Of a DNA stretch of 11,576 nt, positions 1 through 5,855 are shown in pieces. The notes beneath the pieces were generated by a model that ran no database searches, was not told where the DNA came from, and worked only from the letters and a program-made list of their open reading frames with translations. The position numbers and the translations under genes were made by a program. Within the stretch, counting starts at the first letter, position 1. The number at the start of each line of letters is the position of its first letter. The stretch is from Thermoplasmatota archaeon (lineage in GTDB: Archaea > Thermoplasmatota > E2 > JACPAO01 > JAHFTW01). The stretch is from assembly GCA_028289805.1 (NCBI GenBank), contig JANQNI010000358.1, positions 1 through 11,576 on the forward strand, in the 5' to 3' direction.

Positions 1-354
1 GCGCGGCCGCGCGGTCTCGTTGGCCTCGACCAGGACGGTCTGTTCGGCGGGGGCGTAGCCGGGGGCGGAGGCGCGCAGGACGTAGGTGCCGGGGGACGCG
101 TCGAAGAAGAAGCGGCCGAAGAGGTCCGTCTTGGTGGTCTCGCCCGCCTCCGCCAGCTCGACGGTGGCGCCCTGGACCGGTTGGATGGTGGCCGTCACCA
201 CGACGCCGCCGATGCCGCTGCCGGTCGACGCCACCGCGTCGCCGCCGACCGGGTCTGGGGCGGGGTCGTCGTCCGCGTCGCCGCAGCCGGAGAGGGCCAG
301 AAGCAACACAAGCAACCACGCAGCGCGCACGCGGGGCGTTCGGGCCGTGCTCAC
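1..354 (-). CDS. Lipoprotein with carboxypeptidase-regulatory-like domain, 3' part cut off
   Basis: Reads from a GTG at 354-352 off the left edge of the window, giving 118 residues with no stop. Residues 1-24 form a lipoprotein signal: basic start, hydrophobic run, and the lipobox LSGC with Cys24 as the anchor residue. An acidic, Gly/Pro/Ser-rich tether follows (about 25-47). Residues about 48-112 match the carboxypeptidase regulatory-like / transthyretin-like fold: GG-VVVTA, then GATVELAEAGETTKTD, a G-RFFFD strand, PGTYVLRASAPGY, and a final strand. In this family the beta-sandwich usually decorates surface proteins or carries binding or enzymatic domains further on, so the missing C-terminus may hold the function. 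The gene begins 40 nt after the FKBP stop and could share its transcript, although a pyrimidine tract lies between them. Lipoprotein and fold are confident; the role is unknown. Confidence 0.75.
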   Translation of the reverse strand, partial: MSTARTPRVRAAWLLVLLLALSGCGDADDDPAPDPVGGDAVASTGSGIGGVVVTATIQPVQGATVELAEAGETTKTDLFGRFFFDASPGTYVLRASAPGYAPAEQTVLVEANETARPR

Positions 355-361
355 AAAAGGT

Positions 362-380
362 TGATGGAGGGGAGGAGAAA
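362..380 (-). terminator. Pyrimidine tract after the FKBP gene
   Basis: On the minus strand the FKBP stop (397-395) is followed within 20 nt by a C/T-only run, CTTTCTCCTCCCCTCC. Similar tracts follow the genes ending at 6558 and 9075, and archaeal RNA polymerase can terminate at pyrimidine-rich, U-containing tracts. No clear hairpin precedes this one, so it is the weakest of the three candidates. Confidence 0.35.
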
Positions 381-394
381 GCGCGGCGACCTGC

Positions 395-817
395 CTACGC
401 GACTTCGACGACCTTGATGGTGAAGACGAGGGTCTTGCCGGCCAGGAAGTGGTTGAAGTCCAGCGTGACGCCGTCGTCCTCCACGCCCTGCACGGTGGCC
501 TGGAACTCGCGGCCGTCGTCGGACTGGAGCATGAGCACCTGGCCCACCTCGACGCCGTCGGCGTCCAGGCGGTCGCGGGGGATCTTCTGGACCATCTGGG
601 GGTCGTGGGCGCCGTAGCCGTCCTCGGGGGCGATGGTCACGGTGGTCTCGTCGCCGACCTCCATGCCGCGCACGGCGTCGTCGAAGCCCCGGATGAGTTG
701 ACCGCCGCCGACCTGGAAGCTCAGGGGGTCGCGGCCCTCGCTCGTGTCGAAGACCTGGCCGTCTTCCAGCTTGCCGGTGTAGTGGACGGCGACGGTGTCG
801 CCCTCTTGGATGGGCAT
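395..817 (-). CDS. FKBP-type peptidyl-prolyl cis-trans isomerase, SlyD-like
   Basis: 140 residues from the ATG at 817-815. Cytosolic prolyl isomerase and folding chaperone. The FKBP core shows in VAVHYTGKLEDGQVFDTS (9-26) and PLSFQVGGGQLIRGFDDAV (31-49). Residues about 70-118 form the insert-in-flap domain typical of SlyD and short archaeal FKBPs, here ending in GVEDDGVTLD. The C-terminal core strand is DFNHFLAGKTLVFTIKVVEV (120-139), close to the family consensus. The His-rich metal-binding tail of bacterial SlyD is absent, as in many archaeal forms. I chose this start because MPIQEGD is where family members normally begin; an in-frame ATG 21 nt upstream (838) would add seven residues. No Shine-Dalgarno or clear TATA box is visible. 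It lies downstream of atpD across a 267-nt hairpin-rich spacer. Confidence 0.93.
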   Translation of the reverse strand: MPIQEGDTVAVHYTGKLEDGQVFDTSEGRDPLSFQVGGGQLIRGFDDAVRGMEVGDETTVTIAPEDGYGAHDPQMVQKIPRDRLDADGVEVGQVLMLQSDDGREFQATVQGVEDDGVTLDFNHFLAGKTLVFTIKVVEVA

Positions 818-952
818 GGGGGACAACCGACCGGGCATGGTACAAAGGGCTGCCGCAGGGGGCGGGCGAGGTCGGGCGCCGAGGGCGCCCCCGTCCGATT
901 CCTCCGCCAGCATCCGGCGCTGCAAACGCGGCCGGAGCAGAGCCAAGGGGAA

Positions 953-1080
953 CCTCGCTGCGCGAGGCGGCTCGCTGCCCACCAAGGCGCGCCGTGACCT
1001 TCGGTCACTCCTTCGCCTTGATCCACACGCGCAGGTGCTTGCGCACCTGCTCGGCGCACCGAAGCCGTCGTTCGGGCTTC
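953..1080. repeat. Train of four short inverted repeats between atpD and FKBP
   Basis: Four perfect stems lie in 128 nt: CCTCGC/GCGAGG (953-967, 3-nt loop), GTGACC/GGTCAC (994-1008, loop TTC), GCAGGTGC/GCACCTGC (1031-1050, loop TTGC) and GAAGCC/GGCTTC (1061-1080, 8-nt loop). They occupy most of the spacer after the atpD stop. They could act as terminator, RNA-stability element or small structured RNA; which one cannot be decided from sequence. Stretches 839-952 and 968-993 hold nothing else I can support. Confidence 0.5.
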
Positions 1081-1088
1081 GCCCTCAC
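1005..1088 (-). CDS. Possible 27-residue ORF overlapping the atpD stop
   Basis: A GTG at 1088-1086 overlaps the atpD TGA in the GTGA arrangement used for translational coupling, and runs 27 codons to a TGA at 1007-1005. The product would be very basic, containing RRLRCAEQVRKHLRVWIKAKE-like sequence (residues 7-27) that could form an amphipathic helix. Its last five residues, IKAKE, are the same as the last five of AtpD, and the last 18 nt match the atpD tail at 16 positions, so it may be a partial tail duplication rather than a gene. Three of the spacer hairpins fall wholly or partly inside it. I do not recognise a family, and coding status is doubtful. Confidence 0.2.
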   Translation of the reverse strand: MRAKPERRLRCAEQVRKHLRVWIKAKE

Positions 1089-1708
1089 TCCTTGGCTTTG
1101 ATGCGCTTCATCGTGAAGAGGCTCTCGCGCTCCATCTCTTCCAGGCGGAAGGCGATGAAGGTCTTGACCTCCTCCAGCTCCGGGAGGACCTTGAACTCCA
1201 GGGCGTTGACGCGGCGCTTGGTCTTCTCGACCTCGTCCAGGAGGCGCTTGATGCTGGTCTCCAGCTCGGCGGCCTCGATGATCTTCTCCACGAGGGCCTC
1301 GTAGGTCTCCACGGCCTCGTCGACGGAGGCGCTGGTGCCGACGATGCCGTAGCCGCGCTCGGTGATGCTGCGGCGGACGCGGTCGGCCTCGATCTGGGGC
1401 ACGCGCACGCCCATGATGTTGTGTTCCTTCAGGCGCACCGTGGGGGGCTGGCTGACGGTGTTGGCGACGCTGCGCACCGTGAGGGCGCCCTCGACGGCGG
1501 CGGCGGTGTCGATGGCCTCCTGGGCGGCGACGAAGCGCTCGACCAGGTCGGCGCGCAGGCTCTTGACGCGGTCGAGGATCTGGAAGATCTCGTACATCAG
1601 GCCGTCCCGCTTCTTCTTGAGCAGGTTGTAGCCGGACTTGGAGAGCTGGATGCGCCGCTTGACGTTGATGAGCTCACTCCGCGTGGGGGTGACGTTCTGC
1701 GCCGCCAT
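1085..1708 (-). CDS. atpD: A/V-type ATP synthase subunit D
   Basis: 207 residues from the ATG at 1708-1706. Subunit D is the central-stalk rotor shaft of the archaeal A1AO ATP synthase; its coiled-coil turns inside the A3B3 head to couple ion flow to ATP synthesis. The N-terminal helix carries the family signature TPTRSELINVKRRIQL (7-22) and the following SGYNLLKKKRDGL (25-37). A less conserved globular middle follows (about 85-130). The C-terminal coiled-coil half shows EKTKRRVNALEFKVLPELEE (161-180). Length is normal for the family. The frame continues upstream to 1822, but a TATA-like TTTATCC at 1742-1736 overlaps an upstream ATG (1735) and sits 31 nt before the chosen start, which supports 1708 and a nearly leaderless mRNA. 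The next gene upstream is divergent, so atpD here stands apart from other atp genes. Confidence 0.95.
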   Translation of the reverse strand: MAAQNVTPTRSELINVKRRIQLSKSGYNLLKKKRDGLMYEIFQILDRVKSLRADLVERFVAAQEAIDTAAAVEGALTVRSVANTVSQPPTVRLKEHNIMGVRVPQIEADRVRRSITERGYGIVGTSASVDEAVETYEALVEKIIEAAELETSIKRLLDEVEKTKRRVNALEFKVLPELEEVKTFIAFRLEEMERESLFTMKRIKAKE

Positions 1709-1735
1709 GGACGGGGCGCGCGACAAGGGGGCCAT

Positions 1736-1742
1736 GGATAAA
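1736..1742 (-). promoter_or_regulatory. TATA box for atpD
   Basis: Minus-strand TTTATCC, an AT-rich island in GC-rich surroundings, centred about 31 nt before the atpD ATG. That predicts a transcript with a leader of only a few nucleotides. Confidence 0.55.
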
Positions 1743-1746
1743 CGTT

Positions 1747-1860
1747 GGGCAGTGCCCGACCGTTGGCCCAAAGTTATCGCAGAATGCAGATGTATGGAGT
1801 TTGACCGCTTTGCTACCCACAAGGGATAGGCTTAGGAAGGCACCGAGCACTGCCCGGGCA
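1747..1860. promoter_or_regulatory. Divergent control region with related palindromes
   Basis: The 153-bp gap between atpD and the winged-helix gene holds GGGCAGTGCCC (1747-1757, arms GGGCA/TGCCC) and the perfect palindrome TGCCCGGGCA (1851-1860), one base before the ATG at 1862. Both sites share the core CA(C/G)TGCCCG (1750-1758 and 1849-1857). Such paired sites could be operators, possibly for the adjacent putative DNA-binding protein. That is inference, and short GC-rich palindromes are common in this genome. Confidence 0.35.
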
Positions 1861-1861
1861 A

Positions 1862-2398
1862 ATGGGACTCTACGAACTGCATCGCAAGGAAACCTGCGGT
1901 GAAGCTGATTGGCCTCTTCGTTCCTTGAACATCCGCGTCAGCGTCGACGCGGACTTCGGCGAGACCCCCATGCCGGGCCCCGCACAACGGCGCGCCATCC
2001 TGAAGGGCGTCCTGCACGCCCTGGGGGGCGCCGAAGAGCAGGACGTGACCATCCTCAGCAACCCCATCGCCAGCTTCACCCAGCGCAAGGAAGAGGGATC
2101 CGCGTGGACCCGCCCCGAGGGGATCGACCTGCGCGTGGTCAAGAGCGCCCACCGCATCGTCAACGAGGTCTGCAAGCGCAGCCAGTCGGGCCGGGCGGTG
2201 CTGGCCTCGGAACTGGTTGGCTCCATCGGCCTCAGCGCCCCGACCATCGGCCGGCTGCTGCGTCCGGGAGAGCAGGCCAACGAATACCTCGCCCAGTACC
2301 TGGTCGTGACGCCGCACGGCCGCACGAAGGCGCTGGACCTGACGCCGCAGGGCCGGATGCTTGCTTCGAAGATTCGTGCGGGCGTCGTGCCCTCGTAG
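1862..2398 (+). CDS. Putative winged-helix DNA-binding protein
   Basis: 178 residues from the ATG at 1862. I do not recognise a named family. Residues about 112-135 (AVLASELVGSIGLSAPTIGR and following) read like a helix-turn-helix, with LSAPTIGRLL as recognition helix. Residues about 141-165 (EYLAQYLVV, then a charged turn and a LDLTPQGRMLA segment) fit a wing and closing helix. The N-terminal part (about 22-100) has the strand NIRVSVDADFG and an amphipathic helix but no known domain. Codons before residue 22 are clearly less GC-rich than the rest, so translation may really begin at the in-frame TTG at 1925 (157 residues). It is divergent from atpD and convergent with nep1, 33 nt apart. Regulatory role is inferred from fold resemblance only. 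Confidence 0.6.
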   Translation: MGLYELHRKETCGEADWPLRSLNIRVSVDADFGETPMPGPAQRRAILKGVLHALGGAEEQDVTILSNPIASFTQRKEEGSAWTRPEGIDLRVVKSAHRIVNEVCKRSQSGRAVLASELVGSIGLSAPTIGRLLRPGEQANEYLAQYLVVTPHGRTKALDLTPQGRMLASKIRAGVVPS

Positions 2399-2431
2399 GG
2401 AATCGAGGGCCGAGCCCGCGCGCCCCGACGC

Positions 2432-3100
2432 CTACCCCGACCCCATCCGGAACCCGGCGGCGCACTCGGCGGCGACGGTCCAGGTGTTGAGCGGTTCGGG
2501 GAAGACGCGGAACGTATCCGGCGCCGCCTCCGCCCACGCGGTTGCGTAGTCGCCGCGCGGGGAGCCAGGCAGGACGAGGGTCAGGTCGCCGCCGACGGCG
2601 CGGGCGGGGAGCACGGTGGGGTCGAGGACGGCGCCGTCGCCGTCGTGGCGCAGCACCGGACCGGCGGCGACGGCGTCGAGGACCTCGCGCGGCGTCCTGC
2701 GGCCCTCGGTCCACAGCAGGGGGTCCTTGTCCTGGCTGGCGCCGTCGCGCAGCACCTTGGCCAGCAGGCCGTGGAACCGTTGCTCGCCGCGCGGCGGCCG
2801 GGTGTCGGGGCGGATGCGCACGAGGGTGCCGTCGCGGGCGTGGACGGCGACGTCGAGGCGACCCTGCCTGCACAGGGGCCCCTCCAGGAGGGACAGGAGC
2901 GTGTACTGGACGATGTCCGGCCGGCCCCGCCGGTCGCCGTCCTCCAGCTGCCTGCACGCCTGGCGGTGGAGGTTCTGGTCCAGCAGCAGTTCGCCGGGAC
3001 GGCGATTCTGGGCCTTGGCGTGGTTGCGCACCTGGGGGTGCCCGGCGACCTCGGCGGGGACGAGTTCCAGTTCTGCGTCGGCGAGGATGATGCGCAGCAC
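2432..3100 (-). CDS. nep1: Ribosome biogenesis methyltransferase Nep1 (Emg1)
   Basis: 222 residues from the GTG at 3100-3098. Nep1 is the SPOUT-class enzyme that uses S-adenosylmethionine to methylate N1 of a pseudouridine in small-subunit rRNA during ribosome assembly. The family pattern runs the whole length: start LRIILADAELELVP (2-15), then HPQVRNHAK (21-29), PGELLLDQNLH (35-45), LEDGDRRGRPDIVQYTLL (52-69), and RLPR-like DTRPPR with RFHGLL (99-113). The C-terminal knot carries LVLPGSPRGDY (175-185), the SAM-binding loop, and EPLNTWTVAAE (202-212). Length is normal. The GTG fits the family N-terminus exactly. No convincing promoter is visible directly before it; the AT-rich ATAATC near 3152-3157 is about 55 nt away. 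Confidence 0.94.
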   Translation of the reverse strand: MLRIILADAELELVPAEVAGHPQVRNHAKAQNRRPGELLLDQNLHRQACRQLEDGDRRGRPDIVQYTLLSLLEGPLCRQGRLDVAVHARDGTLVRIRPDTRPPRGEQRFHGLLAKVLRDGASQDKDPLLWTEGRRTPREVLDAVAAGPVLRHDGDGAVLDPTVLPARAVGGDLTLVLPGSPRGDYATAWAEAAPDTFRVFPEPLNTWTVAAECAAGFRMGSG

Positions 3101-3150
3101 GGACGCGGCGAGCGGGGCGTGGGATTTGGCGCTGTCGCGCGCGCAACAAC

Positions 3151-3157
3151 GATTATG
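3151..3157 (+). promoter_or_regulatory. TATA box for the 52-residue membrane protein
   Basis: GATTATG centred 27 nt before the ATG at 3181, matching leaderless spacing. The same AT island read on the other strand could also serve nep1, with a longer leader. Confidence 0.5.
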
Positions 3158-3180
3158 TGGTCGGGTGCGCAGGCGCCAGC

Positions 3181-3339
3181 ATGGCCTTCAACAAGTTCGA
3201 CCCCCGCGCGCCGGAGCCCGGCGAGGATGCGGACACGCTGTCGCGCCGCGCCTGGCTGCTGAAGTGGGGCTGGTGGATCAGTACGGGATACACGCTGTTC
3301 GGGTTCCTGATGATCGGCTACTTCCTGTTCTGGCGTTGA
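3181..3339 (+). CDS. Small single-pass membrane protein
   Basis: 52 residues from the ATG at 3181 (an in-frame ATG at 3157 would add eight residues but overlaps the TATA box). A soluble, charged N-terminal half (MAFNKFDPRAPEPGEDADTL, then a basic S-RR segment) precedes one hydrophobic segment at about residues 29-51, rich in Trp, Gly, Phe and Tyr and ending WR. The basic residues before the helix suggest the N-terminus stays in the cytoplasm. No family recognised. Small one-helix proteins of this type are often accessory subunits of membrane complexes, but nothing here names a partner. It is divergent from nep1, and its GC-rich codon use matches its neighbours, which supports a real gene. Confidence 0.65.
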   Translation: MAFNKFDPRAPEPGEDADTLSRRAWLLKWGWWISTGYTLFGFLMIGYFLFWR

Positions 3340-3422
3340 GTCCCCCGTGTCGACGGACGAGGCCGGCGGGAACGCGATTCTCCAGGAAAAAGTTCAATAG
3401 GTCTACATCATTTTTCAAGGTA

Positions 3423-3992
3423 ATGAGTCCCCGAGGCTCCACCGATCCCAAAGCGATAATCGGGGGCCGATTCCACTCCATCGGGGACGAATACGGCCAA
3501 CTCGTCGCGTTCAAAGAAAACGGTTCGGTTTCCTTCGAATGTTTCCACCCCGAGCGCGGACGGTGGTGGCACGCGGGCCGATACGACGGCAGGGCCGGCG
3601 CCATCCGCCTCGACGGGGGCGAGTCCCTCCCGGTCGAACCCGTCACGCCACACATGCTGCGCATCGCGGGCCGCACCCACCGGCGCATCCTGGACGACGG
3701 GAGCGTCGTCGGCTACCCACGCACCCTCGACGCCCTGTTCCGGAAGGACGACGCCCACATCCAGCTGCGCACCGACGGCACCCTGATGCTCACGCAGGGC
3801 GGCGACGCCGGGGGGACGGCGGAGCGGGGACGGTACGACCTGTACCGGGGGTACGCGCACGTGGACGCGTGGGGGGCGACGCGCACCATCGAACTGCTTT
3901 CCAGCGGCGACCTTCGGGTGGGTGTCGAGCGGTTCGCCGGCGACGCCGCCGCAACCAGCGACGCCGCAGCACCCCAGCCCGTCACGCCGTGA
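3423..3992 (+). CDS. Unrecognised beta-rich protein, internally duplicated
   Basis: 189 residues from the ATG at 3423. No signal peptide or membrane segment. Two stretches of about 42 residues look alike: 25-66 (QLVAFKENGSVSFECF, then GRWWHAGRYDGRAG, ending IRLDGG) and 110-151 (AHIQLRTDGTLMLTQ, then ERGRYDLYRGYAHVDAWG). Each has a strand, an N/D-G turn, a strand, a GRYD element and a strand. Similarity seems to continue weakly (PHMLRIAGRTHRR against GDLRVGVERF). This suggests two copies of a small beta-sheet unit. The last 15 residues are Ala/Pro-rich and probably disordered. The start is favoured by AAGG just before the ATG and an AT-rich stretch (3385-3422, including TTCAATAG centred about 27 nt upstream). 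The first 40 codons and the leader are less GC-rich than neighbouring genes, which may mean recent origin or transfer. Function unknown. Confidence 0.7.
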   Translation: MSPRGSTDPKAIIGGRFHSIGDEYGQLVAFKENGSVSFECFHPERGRWWHAGRYDGRAGAIRLDGGESLPVEPVTPHMLRIAGRTHRRILDDGSVVGYPRTLDALFRKDDAHIQLRTDGTLMLTQGGDAGGTAERGRYDLYRGYAHVDAWGATRTIELLSSGDLRVGVERFAGDAAATSDAAAPQPVTP

Positions 3993-4025
3993 CGAGGGAC
4001 GCCGCCCCGGTCGCGCGATGTGGAC

Positions 4026-5102
4026 TCAGGTGCAAACCAGGCCCAGCGTCCCCTGCCCGGCGGCCTTGTGCAGGTCCTGGGCGATGCGCTTGCCGGTGCT
4101 GAGGCCGGGCTCGACCATCTCGCTGTAGGGAGACCCCTGGATGAACGGGTTGGTGCCGGCGACGATGCGGGCGCTGATCTCGAAGACCTTGAACTCCAGG
4201 TCCGGCGTCACGATGGTTTCCAGGCAGAAGGGACCCCACAGGCCGCCGAAGCGCTTGTAGGATTCCCGCACGACGCCCTCACCCATCTGGAACACCTTGG
4301 GCAGCAGGCTCTCGCGGATGACCATGGGGATGTTGCCGGTGACGACGAACTGGGGGTCGATGCCGGCCTCCTGGAGTTCCTTGATGGAACCGATGCGGTT
4401 CAGTTCGTCGATGTTGGACTCGTCGCGGCGGTCGATGCTGAGCATCTGCAGGTCGCCGAGGGGGCCGTCGTCGCCCTCCAGCCGGAAGCCGCCCTCCTCG
4501 ATGCGGCTGTGGAAGTAGTGCAGGTAGTAGCGGGTGCCCATGACGAACTCCTGGATCGTGTGGGGCTCGCCCTCCTGGATCTGCCGCTTGTACTCGTGGT
4601 AGTTCTTGGCGATGAAGAAGCCCTTGCCGCCCTTGGCGCCGTGGTACTTGACGATGACCGGCTCGACGATGTCCTTGGGGTCCGTGATCTCGCGGGGCAT
4701 GGTGATGCCCGCCTCCTCCAGCCACGCGCGCTCCTTGCCGCGGTGGCTCTCGAAGTCGAGGACGTGCCGGTTGCCGTAGACGGGCACCTCGATGGCGGTG
4801 AAGTCCTTGGCGCCCATGTACTCGATGAGGCTGCCGTGGGGGATGATGACCACGTTCTGGGCGCGCAACTCGGGCGCCAGGTCGATGAGGTCGTGGTAGG
4901 AGTCGAGGCGCAGGACCGTGTCCGGCTTGGCCTCGGGGAAGGCGTCGTAGTAGCGCAGGTCCCGGTCGCCGGCGATGATCGCCATGGTGCGGAACCCGAG
5001 CTTCTTGGCTCCGTGGAAGATCTGGAGGCTGCTGTGGCTCGCCGCCGTCGCGATGCACAGGTCGTTCGTGTCGTACCCCGCGAGCCAGTCCTCGACGCCC
5101 AT
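4026..5102 (-). CDS. purP: PurP: formate-dependent AICAR formyltransferase (ATP-grasp ligase)
   Basis: 358 residues from the ATG at 5102-5100. In archaea PurP makes FAICAR from AICAR, formate and ATP, the next-to-last step of de novo IMP synthesis, replacing the folate-dependent PurH activity. The N-terminal pre-ATP-grasp domain shows IATAASHSSLQIFHGAKKLG (17-36) and VVIIPHGSLIEYMG (84-97). The ATP-grasp core has VIVKYHGAKGGKGFFIAKN (149-167) for nucleotide binding, HTIQEFVMGTRYYLHYF (181-197), and the metal-binding end FEISARIVAGTN (307-318). Length is normal for the family. The start is set by family alignment and a TATA box centred about 24 nt upstream. It is divergent from a folate one-carbon gene, which fits a shared pathway. 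Which PurP paralogue group it belongs to, and so its exact activity, cannot be settled by eye. Confidence 0.94.
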   Translation of the reverse strand: MGVEDWLAGYDTNDLCIATAASHSSLQIFHGAKKLGFRTMAIIAGDRDLRYYDAFPEAKPDTVLRLDSYHDLIDLAPELRAQNVVIIPHGSLIEYMGAKDFTAIEVPVYGNRHVLDFESHRGKERAWLEEAGITMPREITDPKDIVEPVIVKYHGAKGGKGFFIAKNYHEYKRQIQEGEPHTIQEFVMGTRYYLHYFHSRIEEGGFRLEGDDGPLGDLQMLSIDRRDESNIDELNRIGSIKELQEAGIDPQFVVTGNIPMVIRESLLPKVFQMGEGVVRESYKRFGGLWGPFCLETIVTPDLEFKVFEISARIVAGTNPFIQGSPYSEMVEPGLSTGKRIAQDLHKAAGQGTLGLVCT

Positions 5103-5120
5103 GGCGCGGCGAGCCGAGGC

Positions 5121-5129
5121 GGATATTTC
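5121..5129 (-). promoter_or_regulatory. TATA box for purP
   Basis: Minus-strand GAAATATCC, centred about 24 nt before the purP ATG and flanked by GC-rich DNA. Predicts a leaderless or nearly leaderless transcript. Confidence 0.6.
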
Positions 5130-5150
5130 AGGCGTGCGGGCACGGCGTGC

Positions 5151-5156
5151 TTTACG
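5151..5156 (+). promoter_or_regulatory. TATA box for the cyclo-ligase gene
   Basis: TTTACG centred about 25 nt before the GTG at 5178. Together with the purP box 25 bp away on the other strand, it makes a compact 75-bp divergent promoter region. Confidence 0.5.
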
Positions 5157-5177
5157 TCGACCCCCGCTGCCGCCGCC

Positions 5178-5732
5178 GTGGACAAGCCCACCCTCCGCAC
5201 CCACGTCCGCTCCCTGCGCGCCGCGCTCCGGCCCCTCGTTCGGGCCCAGGAGGAGGAACTGGTCAACGCCGCCGTGGTCAGCGACGAGGTGTGGGCGGCG
5301 GCGGACGTGGTGGCCGTCTACAAGGCCGTCGGCGACGAACTGTCCGTGGTCTCGGCGACGAACCACGCCCTGCGCACCGGCAAGCGCGTCTGCTTCCCCC
5401 GCGTCGCCCCCGGCGACCAGCTCGTCCTGCACGAGGTGACGGACTGGGCGCAGCTGGAGCCGGGCCAGTTCGGGGTGCCGGAGCCGCCGGAGTCTGCGCC
5501 CGTGGTGAGCCCGGCGACGGTGGACGTGTGCCTGGTGCCGGGGGTCGCGTTCTCCGAGCGCGGGGACCGGCTGGGCCAGGGCAAGGGGTACTACGACCGG
5601 CTGCTGCCGACGCTGGGCGGCACGTCGTGGGGGGCGGCATTCTCGTGCCAGGTGGTCGACGCGGTGCCGACGGAGCCCCACGACCGGCCCGTGGACGTGG
5701 TGGTGTGGCCTGGAAACCTCGAATTGACTTGA
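5178..5732 (+). CDS. 5-formyltetrahydrofolate cyclo-ligase family protein
   Basis: 184 residues from the GTG at 5178. The family converts 5-formyl-tetrahydrofolate plus ATP to 5,10-methenyl-tetrahydrofolate in the cytosol. The hallmark is LVPGVAFSERGDRLGQGKGY (119-138), followed by YDRLLP; the nucleotide and folate sites lie here. The N-terminal basic helix MDKPTLRTHVRSLRAAL (1-17), the VVAVYKAVGDELS strand (44-56) and the C-terminal VPTEPHDRPVDVVVW (163-177) also fit. Length is normal. The frame stays open far upstream across the purP complement, but that is a GC-bias artefact; the GTG fits both the family start and the TATA spacing. In archaea that use modified pterins the physiological substrate is uncertain, so the activity is a family-level call. 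Confidence 0.9.
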   Translation: MDKPTLRTHVRSLRAALRPLVRAQEEELVNAAVVSDEVWAAADVVAVYKAVGDELSVVSATNHALRTGKRVCFPRVAPGDQLVLHEVTDWAQLEPGQFGVPEPPESAPVVSPATVDVCLVPGVAFSERGDRLGQGKGYYDRLLPTLGGTSWGAAFSCQVVDAVPTEPHDRPVDVVVWPGNLELT

Positions 5733-5779
5733 CATGTTCGACTCGGATTGAAACTGTCCACGCTTGTCGATGGTGGAGC

Positions 5780-5810
5780 GCCCGGCCTACGTAGATTGCC
5801 GTAGTCGGGC
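5780..5810. repeat. Strong two-part hairpin between the cyclo-ligase and the 47-residue ORF
   Basis: Outer arms GCCCG/CGGGC and inner arms CTACG/CGTAG are separated by two unpaired bases on one side and one on the other, with an 8-nt loop. It lies 48 nt after the cyclo-ligase stop and just before a TATA-like box (5817-5826). It could end the upstream transcript or bind a regulator; no U-rich tail follows. Confidence 0.45.
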
Positions 5811-5816
5811 CGTCAA

Positions 5817-5826
5817 GGCTTATCTT
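5817..5826 (+). promoter_or_regulatory. TATA-like box for the 47-residue ORF
   Basis: GGCTTATCTT centred about 34 nt before the GTG at 5856, leaving room for a leader of about 8 nt. Spacing is slightly long for a leaderless start. Confidence 0.4.
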
Positions 5827-5855
5827 GCGACGGCACTCAGGGCGGTCTGGTCGAC

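Noticed and set aside
181..997. Plus-strand frames opposite the lipoprotein and FKBP genes
   Set aside because: Shadows of genes with clear family motifs; their products are Val/Ala/His or Arg-rich and match nothing.
2616..3422. Long upstream extension of the plus-strand frame ending at 3992
   Set aside because: It runs antisense to nep1 and over the 52-residue membrane protein, with Arg/Ser-rich shadow composition; real codon bias appears after 3423.
4020..5732. A single open frame of 570 codons on the plus strand across purP and the cyclo-ligase
   Set aside because: The part before 5178 is the mirror of purP, low-complexity in Asp, Val, Leu and Ala with no family match. Open antisense frames are common when third positions are nearly all G or C.
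5102..5735. N-terminal extension of PurP to 569 residues
   Set aside because: The extension is antisense to the cyclo-ligase, and a TATA box sits between it and the family-consistent ATG.
5733..5855. Possible tRNA or structured RNA gene after the cyclo-ligase
   Set aside because: There is one strong hairpin but no cloverleaf, anticodon arm or CCA-end pattern.
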